Source of the DNA: JACDAN01 sp963847235
Lineage (GTDB): Bacteria; Actinomycetota; Thermoleophilia; Gaiellales; Gaiellaceae
Assembly: GCA_963847235.1 (NCBI GenBank)
Contig: CAWJYU010000001.1
Location: forward strand, 20,736-84,735
Length of the DNA stretch: 64,000 nucleotides
Direction of reading: 5' to 3'
Below the pieces are notes generated by a model. That model saw only the letters and a list, made by a program, of their open reading frames with translations, had not been told where the DNA came from and did not search any database. This document shows positions 26,336 to 35,903 of this stretch, piece after piece (within the stretch, counting starts at the first letter, position 1; each line of letters opens with the position of its first letter). Made by a program: the position numbers and the translations under genes.

Positions 26336-27478
26336 ATGCGTACGGAACGCGCGATCGACATCGGGATCGCGCTCGGGGTCTTCGTACTGACGGTCGCGAT
26401 GCTCGCCAGCGGGGGCGTCTCGAGCGCCGAGGACGCGCGGAGTCTCGACCTCCTCGGCGTCGTTCTTGCGGCACTCGCGTCCCTGCCGTTGCTCGCTCGT
26501 CGCCGCGCGCCACTGGCCGCATTCGTCGCGACAGCCATTGCGAGCGCCACGATCGCCGGGCTCGACTACCCACCGGGCCCTCCGCTCGGGCCGACGGTCG
26601 CCCTCTTCTTCGTCGGGCTCGCCGGAGATCGATCACGGGCGAATGGGAGGGTCACAGCCATCGTCGTGGGTGTGCTCTTCCTCGTCCACGTCACCGCCGC
26701 CGCCTACGGCCGCGAGGAAACTCCGGTCGTCCCGTTTCTGTTCGGGGCCCTCGTCTGGGGCGGAGCCTGGGTGCTCGGGGATCGCGTCCGGCTGCGCCGC
26801 GAGCGCGTCGCGAACCTCGAGGAGCGCGCACTTCAGGCCGAGCGCGAGACGGAGCGCGAGCGGCGCCTCGCCGCGGCCGAGGAGCGAACTCGGATCGCGC
26901 GAGACCTCCACGACTCGGCGGGCCATGCGATCAACGTCATTCTCGTCCATGCGGGCGCTGCGCGGCTCCTGGCCGAGAAGGATCCGGCGCGGTCGCGGGC
27001 CGCACTCGCGACGATCGAGGACCTCGCCCGCGAGACGCTGACGGAGATCGACGGCCTCGTCGGCGCGCTTCGCGAAGACGAGGAGCGCGCCGAGACGCCG
27101 ATCGGGCTCGCCGCCCTCGACGCACTCGTGAAGAGACATCGCGACGCCGGGCTCGAGGTCGACGTCCGGATCGCGGGCGCTCGCCGAACGCTTGGTCCGG
27201 CAGTCGACCAGGCCGCGTACCGGATCCTGCAGGAATCGCTGACGAACGCCCTCCGCCACGGCTCCGGAGAGACCGAGGTCAGCGTCGAATACGGAGACGA
27301 CGCGTTGGAGATCGGGGTCACGAACCCCGCCGACGCTGACGGCGCGAAGCCCGGCCATGGCATCGTGGGAATGCGCGAGCGCGCCTCGCTCCTCGGCGGG
27401 AGCGTCGACGCCGGCTCGCAGAATGGGAGCTTCCGCGTCCGGGCTCGACTGCCTTACAGGACGGAGGAAACGAGGTGA
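26336..27478 (+). CDS. NarL-type sensor histidine kinase
   Basis: 380 residues from ATG. About five membrane spans fill residues 10-147, with almost no extracytoplasmic domain, as in DesK/LiaS-like kinases that sense within the membrane. A coiled linker (about 150-185) leads to HisKA_3, RIARDLHDSAGHAIN with His192, then the HATPase domain with 'LQESLTNALRHGSGE' and 'GHGIVGMRERASLLGGSV'. It overlaps the regulator gene by GTGA. Probably senses membrane-active compounds and signals to the MMPL pump and the DrrAB exporter beside it. Confidence 0.92.
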   Translation: MRTERAIDIGIALGVFVLTVAMLASGGVSSAEDARSLDLLGVVLAALASLPLLARRRAPLAAFVATAIASATIAGLDYPPGPPLGPTVALFFVGLAGDRSRANGRVTAIVVGVLFLVHVTAAAYGREETPVVPFLFGALVWGGAWVLGDRVRLRRERVANLEERALQAERETERERRLAAAEERTRIARDLHDSAGHAINVILVHAGAARLLAEKDPARSRAALATIEDLARETLTEIDGLVGALREDEERAETPIGLAALDALVKRHRDAGLEVDVRIAGARRTLGPAVDQAAYRILQESLTNALRHGSGETEVSVEYGDDALEIGVTNPADADGAKPGHGIVGMRERASLLGGSVDAGSQNGSFRVRARLPYRTEETR

Positions 27479-28164
27479 ATGATCCCGTCCGAGTCCTGCT
27501 CGTCGACGACGACGACCTGATGCGGGCCGGGATCCGGTCGATTCTCTCCAGCGACGAGACGATCGACGTCGTGGGCGAGGCCGGGGACGGCGGAGAGGCG
27601 CTCGAGCGCATCCGCGAGTGCAGGCCCGACGTCGTGCTGATGGACATCCGCATGCCCGGCCTGGACGGGATCTCCGCCACGCGTGAGGTGCTCGCCGACT
27701 CGAGCGAGGTCAGGGTCGTCGTGCTCACGACGTTCGACGACGACGACTACATCTTCGACTCCCTCAGCGCGGGCGCCTCGGGGTTCCTGCTCAAGCGGAC
27801 GAAGCCGGAGGAGCTGATCGCCGCGATCCACACGGTCGCCGAGGGCGACTCGCTGCTGTCGCCGTCGGTGACCCGGCGGGTCATCGACCTGATGGCCACG
27901 CAGCCGGTCGCCGGCCTGTCGGGCGCGAGGCTCGACGACCTGACGCCGCGCGAGCGCGAGGTGCTCGAGCTGATCGCACGCGGACTCTCGAACCGCGAGA
28001 TCGCCGAGTCGTTCGTGATCGAGGAGTCGACGGTGAAGACGCACGTCAAGCGGATCCTCATGAAGCTCGGCCTGCGCGACCGGGTGCAGGCGGTGATCCT
28101 CGCGTACGAGACCGGGCTCATCCGGCCCGGGCCGAAGACCGGCTCGGCAGGCGCTGGCCAGTAG
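27475..28164 (+). CDS. NarL/LuxR-type response regulator
   Basis: 229 residues from GTG 27475 overlapping the kinase stop. Receiver domain with the acidic cluster DDDD (11-14), phospho-acceptor Asp57 (LMDIRMPGLDG), and Lys in LLKRT. LuxR-type DNA-binding domain LTPREREVLELIARGLSNREIAE near residues 157-180. Partner of the kinase upstream. The following ABC exporter starts a few bases later, so it is probably in the same operon. Confidence 0.93.
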   Translation: MNDPVRVLLVDDDDLMRAGIRSILSSDETIDVVGEAGDGGEALERIRECRPDVVLMDIRMPGLDGISATREVLADSSEVRVVVLTTFDDDDYIFDSLSAGASGFLLKRTKPEELIAAIHTVAEGDSLLSPSVTRRVIDLMATQPVAGLSGARLDDLTPREREVLELIARGLSNREIAESFVIEESTVKTHVKRILMKLGLRDRVQAVILAYETGLIRPGPKTGSAGAGQ

Positions 28165-28178
28165 GTAGGTTGAAGCCC

Positions 28179-29156
28179 GTGGCTGCCGCCGCCGTCGCAG
28201 TCGAGACTCAGGGCCTCCGCAAGAGCTACGGCAAGGTCGAGGCGCTCCGCGGAATCGACCTCGCGGTCGAAGCGAGCAGTGTTTTCGGCCTGCTCGGCCC
28301 CAACGGCGCCGGCAAGACGACCGCGGTGCGGATCCTGACCACTCTGCTCGCGGCGGACGAGGGATCGGCCTCCGTCGCGGGCTTCGACGTGACGCGGGAG
28401 CCGGCCAAGGTGCGCGAGAGCATCGGGCTCGCCGGTCAGTACGCGGCCGTCGACGAGAACCTGACCGGCTGGGAGAACCTCGAGATGGTCGGTCGCCTGT
28501 ACCACCTCGGCCGCCGCGCCGCCAAGGCGCGAGCCGACGAGCTCCTGGCCGACTTCGACCTCACGGAGGCCGGCGGCCGGCTCGTCCGCACCTACTCGGG
28601 AGGGATGCGGCGCCGCCTCGACCTTGCGGCGGCGCTCGTCGCCCGCCCGCCGGTCCTCTTCCTCGACGAGCCCACGACGGGGCTCGACATCCGCAGCCGC
28701 ATCGGGCTCTGGGACGCGATGGAGGCGCTCGTCGCCGGCGGGACGACCGTTCTCCTGACGACGCAGTACCTCGACGAGGCCGACCGGCTCGCGGACCGGA
28801 TCGCCGTCATCGACCAGGGGGTCGTGATCGCGGAGGGCACGTCGGACGAGCTGAAGGCGCAGGTCGGCGGCGATCGCCTGGAGGTCCATCTCTGCGACGG
28901 CCACCGTGGCGAGGAGGCGATCCCCGTGCTCGCCCCGATCGCGAGCGAGTCGCCGTCTGCCGAGAACGGTGTGATCAGCGTTCCGCTCCGCGAGCGAAGC
29001 GGAGCGATCGCGGAGGCGGTACGGCGCCTCGACGACGCCGGCCTGACGATCGACGACATCGCGGTGCGGCGACCGACCCTCGACGACGTGTTCCTGCGGC
29101 TGACGGGCCGCGCGGTCGAGCAGGAGGAAGAGTCGGCGGAGGCGGAGCGGCGATGA
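28179..29156 (+). CDS. DrrA-type ABC exporter ATPase
   Basis: About 325 residues. GTG 28179 is chosen because AGGTAGG (28163-28169) lies 9 bases ahead; a TTG at 28170 directly abuts that site and is less likely. Walker A GPNGAGKTT, signature 'YSGGMRRRLDLAAAL', Walker B 'VLFLDEPTTGLD' and 'TTQYLDEADRLADR' are intact. The C-terminal 80 residues include 'RRPTLDDVFLRLTG', the conserved tail of daunorubicin-type exporter ATPases. Forms an exporter with the overlapping permease (ATGA), likely for an antibiotic-like or lipid substrate sensed by the two-component system upstream. Confidence 0.9.
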   Translation: MAAAAVAVETQGLRKSYGKVEALRGIDLAVEASSVFGLLGPNGAGKTTAVRILTTLLAADEGSASVAGFDVTREPAKVRESIGLAGQYAAVDENLTGWENLEMVGRLYHLGRRAAKARADELLADFDLTEAGGRLVRTYSGGMRRRLDLAAALVARPPVLFLDEPTTGLDIRSRIGLWDAMEALVAGGTTVLLTTQYLDEADRLADRIAVIDQGVVIAEGTSDELKAQVGGDRLEVHLCDGHRGEEAIPVLAPIASESPSAENGVISVPLRERSGAIAEAVRRLDDAGLTIDDIAVRRPTLDDVFLRLTGRAVEQEEESAEAERR

Positions 29157-29926
29157 CGGCCGTCCAGTACGCGATCGCGGACACCATGGTGCTCGCCAAG
29201 CGAAGCCTGAAGCGGATCCCGCGCCAGCCCGACCTGCTGGTCGGTTTCACGGTCCAGCCGATCATGTTCGTGCTGCTGTTCGTCTACGTGTTCGGCGGCG
29301 CGATCGATACCGGCGACCTGGACTACGTGGACTTTCTGATTCCGGGGATCATCGTCCAGTCGATGGTGTTCGGCGGCTTCGTGACCGCGCTCGGGCTCTC
29401 TGAAGACCTGAAGAAAGGCCTGATCGACAGGTTCCGGTCGCTGCCGATGTGGGGGCCGGCCGTGATCGCCGGTCGGATCCTCGCCGACGTCGGGACGAAC
29501 GTGATCCAGCTCGTGATCATGTTCGCGGTCGGGATCATCGTCGGCTTCCGCTTCGCGACGAGCTTCCCGGAGATCGTGGCCGGGATGGCGCTCCTGCTGC
29601 TGATCGGCTATGCGTTCTCGTGGGTGTTCGCGTTCATGGGGCTGTCGGCGTCGTCGCCCGAGGCCGCCAACGCCTACGGCTTCACGATCCTCTTCCCGCT
29701 CACGTTCATCTCGTCCGCGTTCGTGCCCGTGGACACGATGCCGGACTGGCTGCAGCCGATCGCCGAACACAATCCGTTCACGACAATGGTGGACGCCGCC
29801 CGCGCCCTCTTCGTCGGGACCCCGGCCGGCAACGACGTCTGGCTCGCGGTGGCCTGGTCGTTCGCGATCATCGCGGTGTTCAGCGTGCTGTCCGTGTGGC
29901 GCTACCGCCGCGCAGTAGGCCGTTAG
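29153..29926 (+). CDS. DrrB-type ABC-2 exporter permease
   Basis: 257 residues from ATG. Six spans with the family motifs 'DFLIPGIIVQSMVFGGFVTALGLSEDLKKGLIDRFRSLPM' and 'SSAFVPVDTMPDWLQPIAEHNPFT' clearly present (given here only as landmarks near residues 60-100 and 180-205). Membrane partner of the DrrA-type ATPase, overlapping it by four bases. Last gene of the kinase-regulator-exporter unit. Confidence 0.9.
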   Translation: MTAVQYAIADTMVLAKRSLKRIPRQPDLLVGFTVQPIMFVLLFVYVFGGAIDTGDLDYVDFLIPGIIVQSMVFGGFVTALGLSEDLKKGLIDRFRSLPMWGPAVIAGRILADVGTNVIQLVIMFAVGIIVGFRFATSFPEIVAGMALLLLIGYAFSWVFAFMGLSASSPEAANAYGFTILFPLTFISSAFVPVDTMPDWLQPIAEHNPFTTMVDAARALFVGTPAGNDVWLAVAWSFAIIAVFSVLSVWRYRRAVGR

Positions 29927-29979
29927 CGAGGGCAACGATCCCTGCGAGGGCCGCGACCGCGGCGGGTACCGTCCCCGCC

Positions 29980-30717
29980 GTGATTCGCCTCCTCGGAGTG
30001 CTTGCGATCGTCGCCGCCCTTGGGCTGGGCGGCTCGTCGGCAGGGGCGCAGCCGCCGTCGTCGCTCCGCGTGCTCTTCCTCGGCAACAGCCTGACCGCCA
30101 CGAACGACCTTCCTTCAGCGGTCGCGCGGGTCGCGAGCCGCGCCGGGCGGCGGCTCGAGTACCGGACGGTCGCGCCGGGCGGGTACGCGCTCGAGGATCA
30201 CTGGAGCAACGACGAGTCGCGCGCCGCCCTCGCGGGCGGACACTGGGACGTCGTGGTCATGCAGCAGGGCCCGTCTGCACTGCCCGAGAGCCAGGCGAAC
30301 CTGCGCGAGTTCGCGCTGCGCTGGTCGGCGGAGGCCCGGGCACACGGCGCGCGCCCGGCGTTGCTGACGGTGTGGCCCGAGTCCTACCGCCGGAGCGCGC
30401 TCACGGAAGTGATCGCGTCGTACCGCCGGGCAGCGGCGAGCGCTAAGGCGGAACTGCTTCCCGGCGGTGACGCCTGGCGGAGGGCCTGGCACTGCGACCC
30501 GGGGACTCCGCTGTACGGGCGCGACGGGTTCCACCCGAGCGAGCTCGGCACCTACACCGCAGCGCTCGTCGTTTACGGCCGGCTCTTCAAGGCGCCGATT
30601 CTCGGGGGCAAGGCGCCCGCCGGCGTCCGTCCGATCACCGCCCGGCTCGTCCAGTGGGCGGCCGCGGCGTCGCTCGGCCGGCGCCTCCCGCGCGCCCGGC
30701 GCTGCGGCCGCCGTTAG
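29980..30717 (+). CDS. Secreted SGNH/GDSL-like hydrolase
   Basis: 245 residues from GTG 29980 with a signal peptide (about 1-24). SGNH blocks are visible: 'VLFLGNSLTATNDLP' (block I, catalytic Ser in GNSLT), a Gly in 'VAPGGYAL' (block II), 'VVVMQQGPSALPES' (block III; Gln-Gly-Pro in place of the usual GxND), and 'DGFHPSELGTYTAALV' (block V, Asp-xx-His). The nucleophile and the Asp/His pair look complete. Such enzymes hydrolyse esters, often on carbohydrates; the substrate is not known. Convergent with the next ABC permease, sharing TTAG. Confidence 0.8.
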   Translation: MIRLLGVLAIVAALGLGGSSAGAQPPSSLRVLFLGNSLTATNDLPSAVARVASRAGRRLEYRTVAPGGYALEDHWSNDESRAALAGGHWDVVVMQQGPSALPESQANLREFALRWSAEARAHGARPALLTVWPESYRRSALTEVIASYRRAAASAKAELLPGGDAWRRAWHCDPGTPLYGRDGFHPSELGTYTAALVVYGRLFKAPILGGKAPAGVRPITARLVQWAAAASLGRRLPRARRCGRR

Positions 30718-31448
30718 GCCGTTCGGCGACGCAGCGTCGTCGCCCCGAGGACGAGCGCGAGCACGATGCAGCCTGCGACCACCAGGACGTCGACGGCGAG
30801 GTCCCGGCCGAGATCGTCGGCGGCCGCCAGCTCGATCGCCTCGTAGGCGTACGTGAGCGGCAGCGCGTTCGAGATCCATTCCAGCAGGTCGGCCATCTTG
30901 TCGCGCGGAACGAGCAGACCGGCCAGCAGGATCTGCGGCAGGACGAACGCCGGCATGAACTGCACGGCCTGGAACTCGGTCTGCGCGAACGCGCTGAGGA
31001 AGAGGCCCAGTGACATGCCGAGCAGCGCATTGCCGGCGGCGAGCACGACGATCAGCGAGACCGGACCTGCCGTGTCGAGGTCGAGGAAGCCGAAAGCGAC
31101 GATCGACGTCACGGTCGCCTGGACGAGGGCGACGAGCGTGAAGGCGAGCCCGTAGCCGAGGAGGATGTCGAGCTTGGCGAGCGGCATCGACATCAGCCGC
31201 TCGAGCGTTCCCGACGTCCGCTCGCGCAGCATCGCGATCGAAGTGACAAGGAACATCGAGACGAACGGGAAGATGCCGACGAGCGGCGCCCCGATCCGGT
31301 CGAACGTCTCCTCCTGCCCGTAGAAGACGTACTTCATGATCGTCAGGAGGAGCGGCGGGACGAGGATGACGAGCGCGAGCGTCCTGTGGTCGTGCCGGAG
31401 CTGCCGGAGGACGCGGCCGGCGGTTGCGAGCGTGATTCGCGGAGTCAT
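30714..31448 (-). CDS. ABC-2-type exporter permease
   Basis: 244 residues from ATG. Six spans, with 'MLRERTSGTLERLMSMPLAKLDILLGYGLAF' in the second third, the conserved region of ABC-2 permeases ('RE..GTle.L...P'), and 'LLVPRDKMADLLEWISNALPLTYAYEA', the late loop. Overlaps the ATPase gene upstream by four bases (ATGA). The pair is a small exporter, divergent from and likely repressed by the TetR regulator at 32183. Confidence 0.9.
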   Translation of the reverse strand: MTPRITLATAGRVLRQLRHDHRTLALVILVPPLLLTIMKYVFYGQEETFDRIGAPLVGIFPFVSMFLVTSIAMLRERTSGTLERLMSMPLAKLDILLGYGLAFTLVALVQATVTSIVAFGFLDLDTAGPVSLIVVLAAGNALLGMSLGLFLSAFAQTEFQAVQFMPAFVLPQILLAGLLVPRDKMADLLEWISNALPLTYAYEAIELAAADDLGRDLAVDVLVVAGCIVLALVLGATTLRRRTA

Positions 31449-32161
31449 GACGCCTCCGCGAGGGCCAGGAAGGCCTCTTCGAGGTCTTCGGTGTGCGTCT
31501 CCTCCCGCAGCTCGGACGGGGAGCCGGTGGCGACGATCCGGCCGTCGCGCACCAACACAAGGTCGTCGGTGCGCTCGGCCTCGTCCATGACGTGGCTGGA
31601 GACGAGGAGGGTCGTGCCTGCAGCCGCGAGCTCGCGAAACATGTTCCAGAGGTCGCGGCGAAGGACCGGGTCCAGACCGACCGTGGGCTCGTCGAGGACG
31701 AGCAGGTCGGGGTGCCCGACGAGCGCCGCCGCGAGTGAGACGCGGGACAGCTCGCCGCCCGACAGAGTACGGACGAGCTGGTTGGCGTGACCGCCGAGGT
31801 CGACGGCGTCGATTGCCTCCCTCACGCCTCCCTTCGGCGCGTCGAGGATGCTGGCGAAGTACTCGAGGTTCTGGCGCACCGTCAGGTCCGAGTAGACCGA
31901 CGGAGCCTGCGTGACGTAACCGATGCGTCGGCGCAGGACCTCGGAGCCGGCCGGTTCGCCGAGCACGGTGATCTCTCCGCTCTCGACGATCTGGACGCCC
32001 ACGATCGCCCGGATCAGCGTCGTCTTGCCGGAGCCGCTCGGGCCGAGCAAACCGGTGACGACGCCGCGGCGGATGTCCAGCGAGAGCTCGGGGAGAACGA
32101 GCCGTCCGCCCCGGCGGACGTTCAGTCTGCGGATCTCGATTGCCGGCGCTGAATTCATCAT
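31445..32161 (-). CDS. ABC transporter ATPase
   Basis: 238 residues from the first of two adjacent ATGs (32161, 32158). Walker A GPSGSGKTT, signature 'LSGGELSRVSLAAAL', Walker B 'LLVLDEPTVGLDP' and 'SSHVMDEAERTDDLVLVRDG' are intact. No long C-terminal extension. Partner of the permease downstream. Only 21 bases separate its start from the TetR start on the other strand, and an inverted repeat fills that space. Confidence 0.9.
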   Translation of the reverse strand: MMNSAPAIEIRRLNVRRGGRLVLPELSLDIRRGVVTGLLGPSGSGKTTLIRAIVGVQIVESGEITVLGEPAGSEVLRRRIGYVTQAPSVYSDLTVRQNLEYFASILDAPKGGVREAIDAVDLGGHANQLVRTLSGGELSRVSLAAALVGHPDLLVLDEPTVGLDPVLRRDLWNMFRELAAAGTTLLVSSHVMDEAERTDDLVLVRDGRIVATGSPSELREETHTEDLEEAFLALAEAS

Positions 32162-32163
32162 AC

Positions 32164-32181
32164 GTTGAAATATACTGAACG
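32164..32181. promoter_or_regulatory. Probable TetR operator between divergent ATPase and TetR genes
   Basis: An imperfect dyad, CGTTGA...TGAACG with an AT-rich centre (ATATA), fills the 21 bases between the two start codons. It is the only AT-rich segment nearby. Position and symmetry fit a TetR-family operator that would shut off both the exporter and the regulator gene; this is inference. Confidence 0.5.
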
Positions 32182-32182
32182 C

Positions 32183-32771
32183 ATGGCAGTCAAGCGAGGA
32201 CGAAGGCCGGGCCCGACCGAGACTCCGGGGACGATCCGCGCTGCGGCCACACGGCAGTTCTCGGAGCTCGGCTTCGATCGGACGACGATCCGCTCGGTCG
32301 CGGCCGAGGCGGGGGTGGATCCGGCGCTCGTCATCCACCACTTCGGGTCGAAGCAGCGCCTGTTCGTCGAAGCCGTCCAGCTGCCGTTTCCACCGGAGGA
32401 GCTGATCGCCCAACTGGCCAGCGGGCCGCGGTCACAGGTGGGAGAGCGTGTGGTGCGGTTCATCTTCTCGGTGCTGGCCGACGACGAGGCTCGGGCTCGC
32501 TGGATCGGGCTGATCCGGTCGGCGGTGACGGAGCCCGAGGCGACGCGGGTGTTCCGCGAGATCCTGAGCACGCGGATCTTCCGTCCCGCTGGCCGAGCAG
32601 CTGGGAATGGACGAGGCGCCGCTTCGAGCGAGCCTGGCGGGCTCTCAGATCGTCGGCGTCGTGATGGCGCGGCACATCGTCCTCATCGAGCCGCTCGCGT
32701 CGCTCGAGGAGGAACGCCTCGTCGACGCGATCGCACCGACTATCCAGCGCTACCTGACCGCGCCGCTCTAG
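32183..32771 (+). CDS. TetR-family repressor, frameshift near 32585
   Basis: ATG 32183. DNA-binding helix-turn-helix 'AAATRQFSELGFDRTTIRSVAAEAGVDPALVIHHFGSKQRLF' occupies about residues 15-56. After 'EILSTRIFRP' an extra C near 32585 (CCC for CC) shifts the frame. 'LAEQLGMDEAPLRASL..SQIVGVVMARHI' then continues in another frame to TAG 32769-32771. Intended length about 195 residues. The ligand domain resembles the TetR_C group found next to ABC exporters. It probably represses the divergent ABC pair. The stop shares CTAG with the next gene on the minus strand. Confidence 0.85.
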
Positions 32772-33241
32772 AACCCGAACTGAACCTCGGTGAAGTACCA
32801 GAGGCTCGACGTGCTCCACAGCGCGACGAGGACCGTGAACAGCGTCCCGCCGGCGAGCGGGACGAGCCAGCGCGGGTGGTCGCGGTCGTGGACGTACCAG
32901 AGCTTGACCGCCAGGACGCCGTAGACGAACGAGCCGAGCAGCGAGTGCGCGAAGACGCGCGCGTCCGTCGTCTGGAAGCCGAGGATGAAGATGCAGTGGA
33001 AGGCCACGGGGATCGTGGCGAGGACCGCGAGGCGCCCGGACCAGCGGTGAATCCGGTTCACCTGCGGCGGCGCGACCGGGACGAACCGCTGCAGCTTCCC
33101 GAAGATGCGTGCGCCGGTCAGCACCTGGACGATCGCCAGGAGCGCGGCGGCGGTCGCGAACCAGGCCTTGAACGCGATCGGCGTCGAGAACACCGAGGTG
33201 ACGATGTCCGTGTAGGTCGACTCGACGCTCGCGACCGGCAC
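32768..33241 (-). CDS. Four-helix membrane protein, possible heme b protein (DUF6529-like)
   Basis: 157 residues from ATG. Four hydrophobic helices carry or border His residues: NRIHRWSGR, VAFHCIF, FAHSLLGS, and a polar end YVHDRDHPRW. Such His placement resembles cytochrome b561 or ferric-reductase-like proteins; I recall uncharacterised DUF6529 proteins of this form, but that name is tentative. Divergent from the cytochrome c gene 26 bases away, which supports an electron-transfer role. Confidence 0.65.
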   Translation of the reverse strand: MPVASVESTYTDIVTSVFSTPIAFKAWFATAAALLAIVQVLTGARIFGKLQRFVPVAPPQVNRIHRWSGRLAVLATIPVAFHCIFILGFQTTDARVFAHSLLGSFVYGVLAVKLWYVHDRDHPRWLVPLAGGTLFTVLVALWSTSSLWYFTEVQFGF

Positions 33242-33267
33242 GGCCCGACCTTATTACGATCGCGCGC

Positions 33268-33628
33268 ATGTCGAGGCGCGCTCGTCTCATCGTCGTCCCG
33301 GCGATCCTGCTCGTCGGCGTGACCGCGGGCGTCTATCTCCTCGCAGAGCTCCACCTGGCGAAGGACGAAGCCGGCTTCGGCTCCGACGGGTGCGGTTGTC
33401 GCGGGCGACGCTGCTCGCGGCGAGACCCTGTTCGAAGAGAACTGCGCAAGCTGCCACGGAGAGGCCGGCGCCGGTGGAGGCGTGGGCCCGACGCTGGCCG
33501 GAAGCGGCGTCGCGCGCGAGGACGCCCAGGCCACGATCGAGAACGGCAGCGGGATCATGCCGGCCGACCTCGTCTCGGGCCAGGAGCTGAGCGACGTCCT
33601 GGCCTACCTCGAGACCATCGCCCGATAA
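33268..33628 (+). CDS. Membrane-anchored class I cytochrome c, frameshift near 33389
   Basis: ATG 33268 opens with a basic residue cluster and a membrane anchor (LIVVPAILLVGVTAGVYLLAELHLA). An extra G near 33389 (GGG for GG) breaks the frame. The correct continuation 'SDGAVVAGDAARGETLFEENCASCHG' contains the heme site CASCH, and 'GSGIMPADLVSG' holds the likely axial Met. Stop TAA at 33626. About 119 residues. Presumably carries electrons on the outer side of the membrane, with the divergent four-helix protein as a possible partner. Confidence 0.85.
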
Positions 33629-33634
33629 GCCGTA

Positions 33635-35048
33635 CTAGCGAGGCTGCAGCAGCTCGGCCGCCGCTTCGAGGTTCACGCGACCCCGTCCTCGGGTCGCGAG
33701 GTAGCTCACGCCGTCCGGTTGCCAGAGCGGAAGCCCGATCTCGACGAGGACAGCATCCCCCGCTCGGTCGAGGATCGTCCTGGCTGCGTCCTGCTGCCAC
33801 GGATGCCGGTGCGCGTCCTGCACGACGACGACGAGCTGGCTCTCCTGGTGCGCGGCCGCAAACGCGGATGCATCCTCGTCGTCCCCGAGCCGCGCGACCT
33901 CTGCGCCCAGCAGATCCGCGATCCCGTGGCCGGTGGGGCCGGCGGCGATCGACGGCTCGGGCAGGAGCTCGACCACGAGCGCACGCCGCTTCAGCCCGAC
34001 GTCACCGTCCGCCAGCAGCGCGCGCCTGGCCGCCTGCAGGCCGACGATCGGGAGGACCTCCCCGTTGCGCGCCGGCTCGGCCATCCGCGAGAGACGCTCC
34101 ACTCGACCGGCTGCTTCACGCAGCCGCTCCTCGGGGAGCCGTCCGGAGCGGACGGCCTCGACGACCCTGGCGTGGACGCATTCGGGACGCAGGTCATGCC
34201 CGAGGCAGAGGAGATCCGCGCCCGGCCTCGAGGGCCAGGACGGCTCCCTCCTTCTCCCCGACCGAGCCGCTGACCGCGCGCATCTCGAGGGCGTCTGTCA
34301 CGACGACGCCGTCGAAGCCGAGCTCGCCGCGGAGGAGATCCGTGATCACGGCGCGGCTGAGGGTGCCAGGCGCCTCGTCGAGCCCGGCCACGCGGATGTG
34401 CGCGGTCATCACCGCGCGGACGCCCGCGCCCACGGCCGCGCGAAACGGCAGCAGCATCGCGGCCATCGTCTCGTCGTCGCGTTCGACGGTCGGGAGCCCG
34501 AGATGCGAGTCCTCCTCGGTGTCGCCGTGTCCCGGGAAGTGCTTCGCGCAGGCGGCGACGCCGGCGCTCTGGAGGCCCAGTACGAACGCAGCGACGTGGC
34601 GGGCTACGAGCTCGGGATCACTGCCGAAGGAACGCACGCCGACGATCGGGTTGTCGGGGTTCGTGTTCACGTCCGCGACGGGGGCGAGATCGAGGTTCGT
34701 GCCGACAGCGGCGAGCTCGGTGCCGATCGCAGTGCCGACGTGCCGCGTGAGCTCGACGTCGTCGACCGCGCCGAGCGCGTAGTTGCCGGGATAGCGACTC
34801 CCGCTCGAGGCATCGAGCCGGGAGACGTCGCCGCCCTCCTCGTCGATCGCAACGAGCAGGTCGGGACGCTCGCTGCGCAGCTCGGCGGTCAGCCTTCCGA
34901 CCTGCTCACGGCTCTCGACGTTCCACGCGAAGAGGCAGACGCCGCCGAGCCCACCTTCGAGCCAGGCACGCAGCCAGGACGGGACAACGGTGCCCTCGAA
35001 CCCGACGAGCAGGCAGCGTGCGGCGAGCCGCTCCAGCTCGGCGTTCAC
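33635..35048 (-). CDS. nagZ: Glycoside hydrolase family 3 beta-N-acetylhexosaminidase (NagZ-like), frameshift near 34221
   Basis: GTG 35048 overlaps the permease stop (GTGA). The N-terminal TIM-barrel has the NagZ catalytic loop 'KHFPGHGDTEEDSHLGLP' (acid/base Asp-His) and the nucleophile Asp in 'VVVTDALEMRAVS'. An extra G near 34221 breaks the frame inside 'LEAG'; the other frame continues 'ADLLCLGHDLRPE' and a C-terminal alpha/beta domain to 33635. Total about 470 residues. No signal peptide, so it acts in the cytoplasm on imported GlcNAc-containing muropeptides or disaccharides. Last gene of the binding-protein/permease operon. Confidence 0.88.
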
Positions 35049-35903
35049 CCGCGCACTGCGCCCGCGGTGAGGCCGAAGGCGATCTTCCGGTGCACCAGGA
35101 CGAAGAACACGACAACCGGCAGCGCGGTCAGCGTGGCTCCGGCCATCAGGGGGCCCCAATCAGTGCCGCGCGAGGTCGTGAACGACGCCAGCCAGACCGT
35201 CAGCGTCTGCTTCTCCTGGTCGTTGAGGAAGACGTACGCGATCAGGAACTCGTTCCACGCCTGGATGAAGGCGAAGATCGACGTGGCGACGAGGCCAGGC
35301 GCGACGAGCGGCAGCAGGATCCGCATGAAGGCGCCGAAGCGCGTGCTCCCGTCGACCATCGCCGCCTCTTCGAGCTCTCGCGGCACGCCCATGACGAAGC
35401 CCCGAAGCGTCCAGACCGTGAACGGCAGGACGAACGTCAGGTAGGTGACGATCACGCCGCTGAGCTTGTTCAGCTGGTCGGCGCGGCCGAGCGAGATGTA
35501 CAGCGGGATGATCAGCGCGTTCAGCGGCACCATCTGGACGCCGATGATCAGGACGATGAACGCGCCCCGGCCGTAGAAGCTTGAACTTCGCGAGGGCGAG
35601 GGCCGCGAGGAACGCGACCACGAGCGAGATCGCGACCACGGAGCAGACGATGATCACGCTGTTCTTGACGTTGTCCCAGAAGTACGGCCGATCCATGGCA
35701 TCCCGGTAGTTGGTGAGCGTGGCCGGCGAGGGGAACCACTGCGGCTTGTCACTGAGGATGTTCTGGCCCGTCTTGAACGAGGTCGAGATCATCCAGTAGA
35801 CCGGGAAGACCATCACCACCAAGACCAGGAGGCCGAGGGCGTTCCACCCGACACGGCCGATGACCTTGCGACGACTGCGCCGGCGGGGCAGGACGGCGCT
35901 CAC
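35045..35903 (-). CDS. Carbohydrate ABC importer permease, MalG-type, frameshift near 35580
   Basis: GTG 35903 overlaps the partner permease stop. The first part ends '..LALAKFK'; one extra base near 35580 shifts to 'YGRGAFIVLIIGVQMVPL' and on to 35045. The EAA loop typical of binding-protein-dependent permeases is clear ('VPRELEEAAMVDGSTRFGAF'). About 285 residues, six spans. With the MalF-type permease and binding protein it imports an amino sugar or chito/muro-saccharide, judging from the genes around it. Confidence 0.88.
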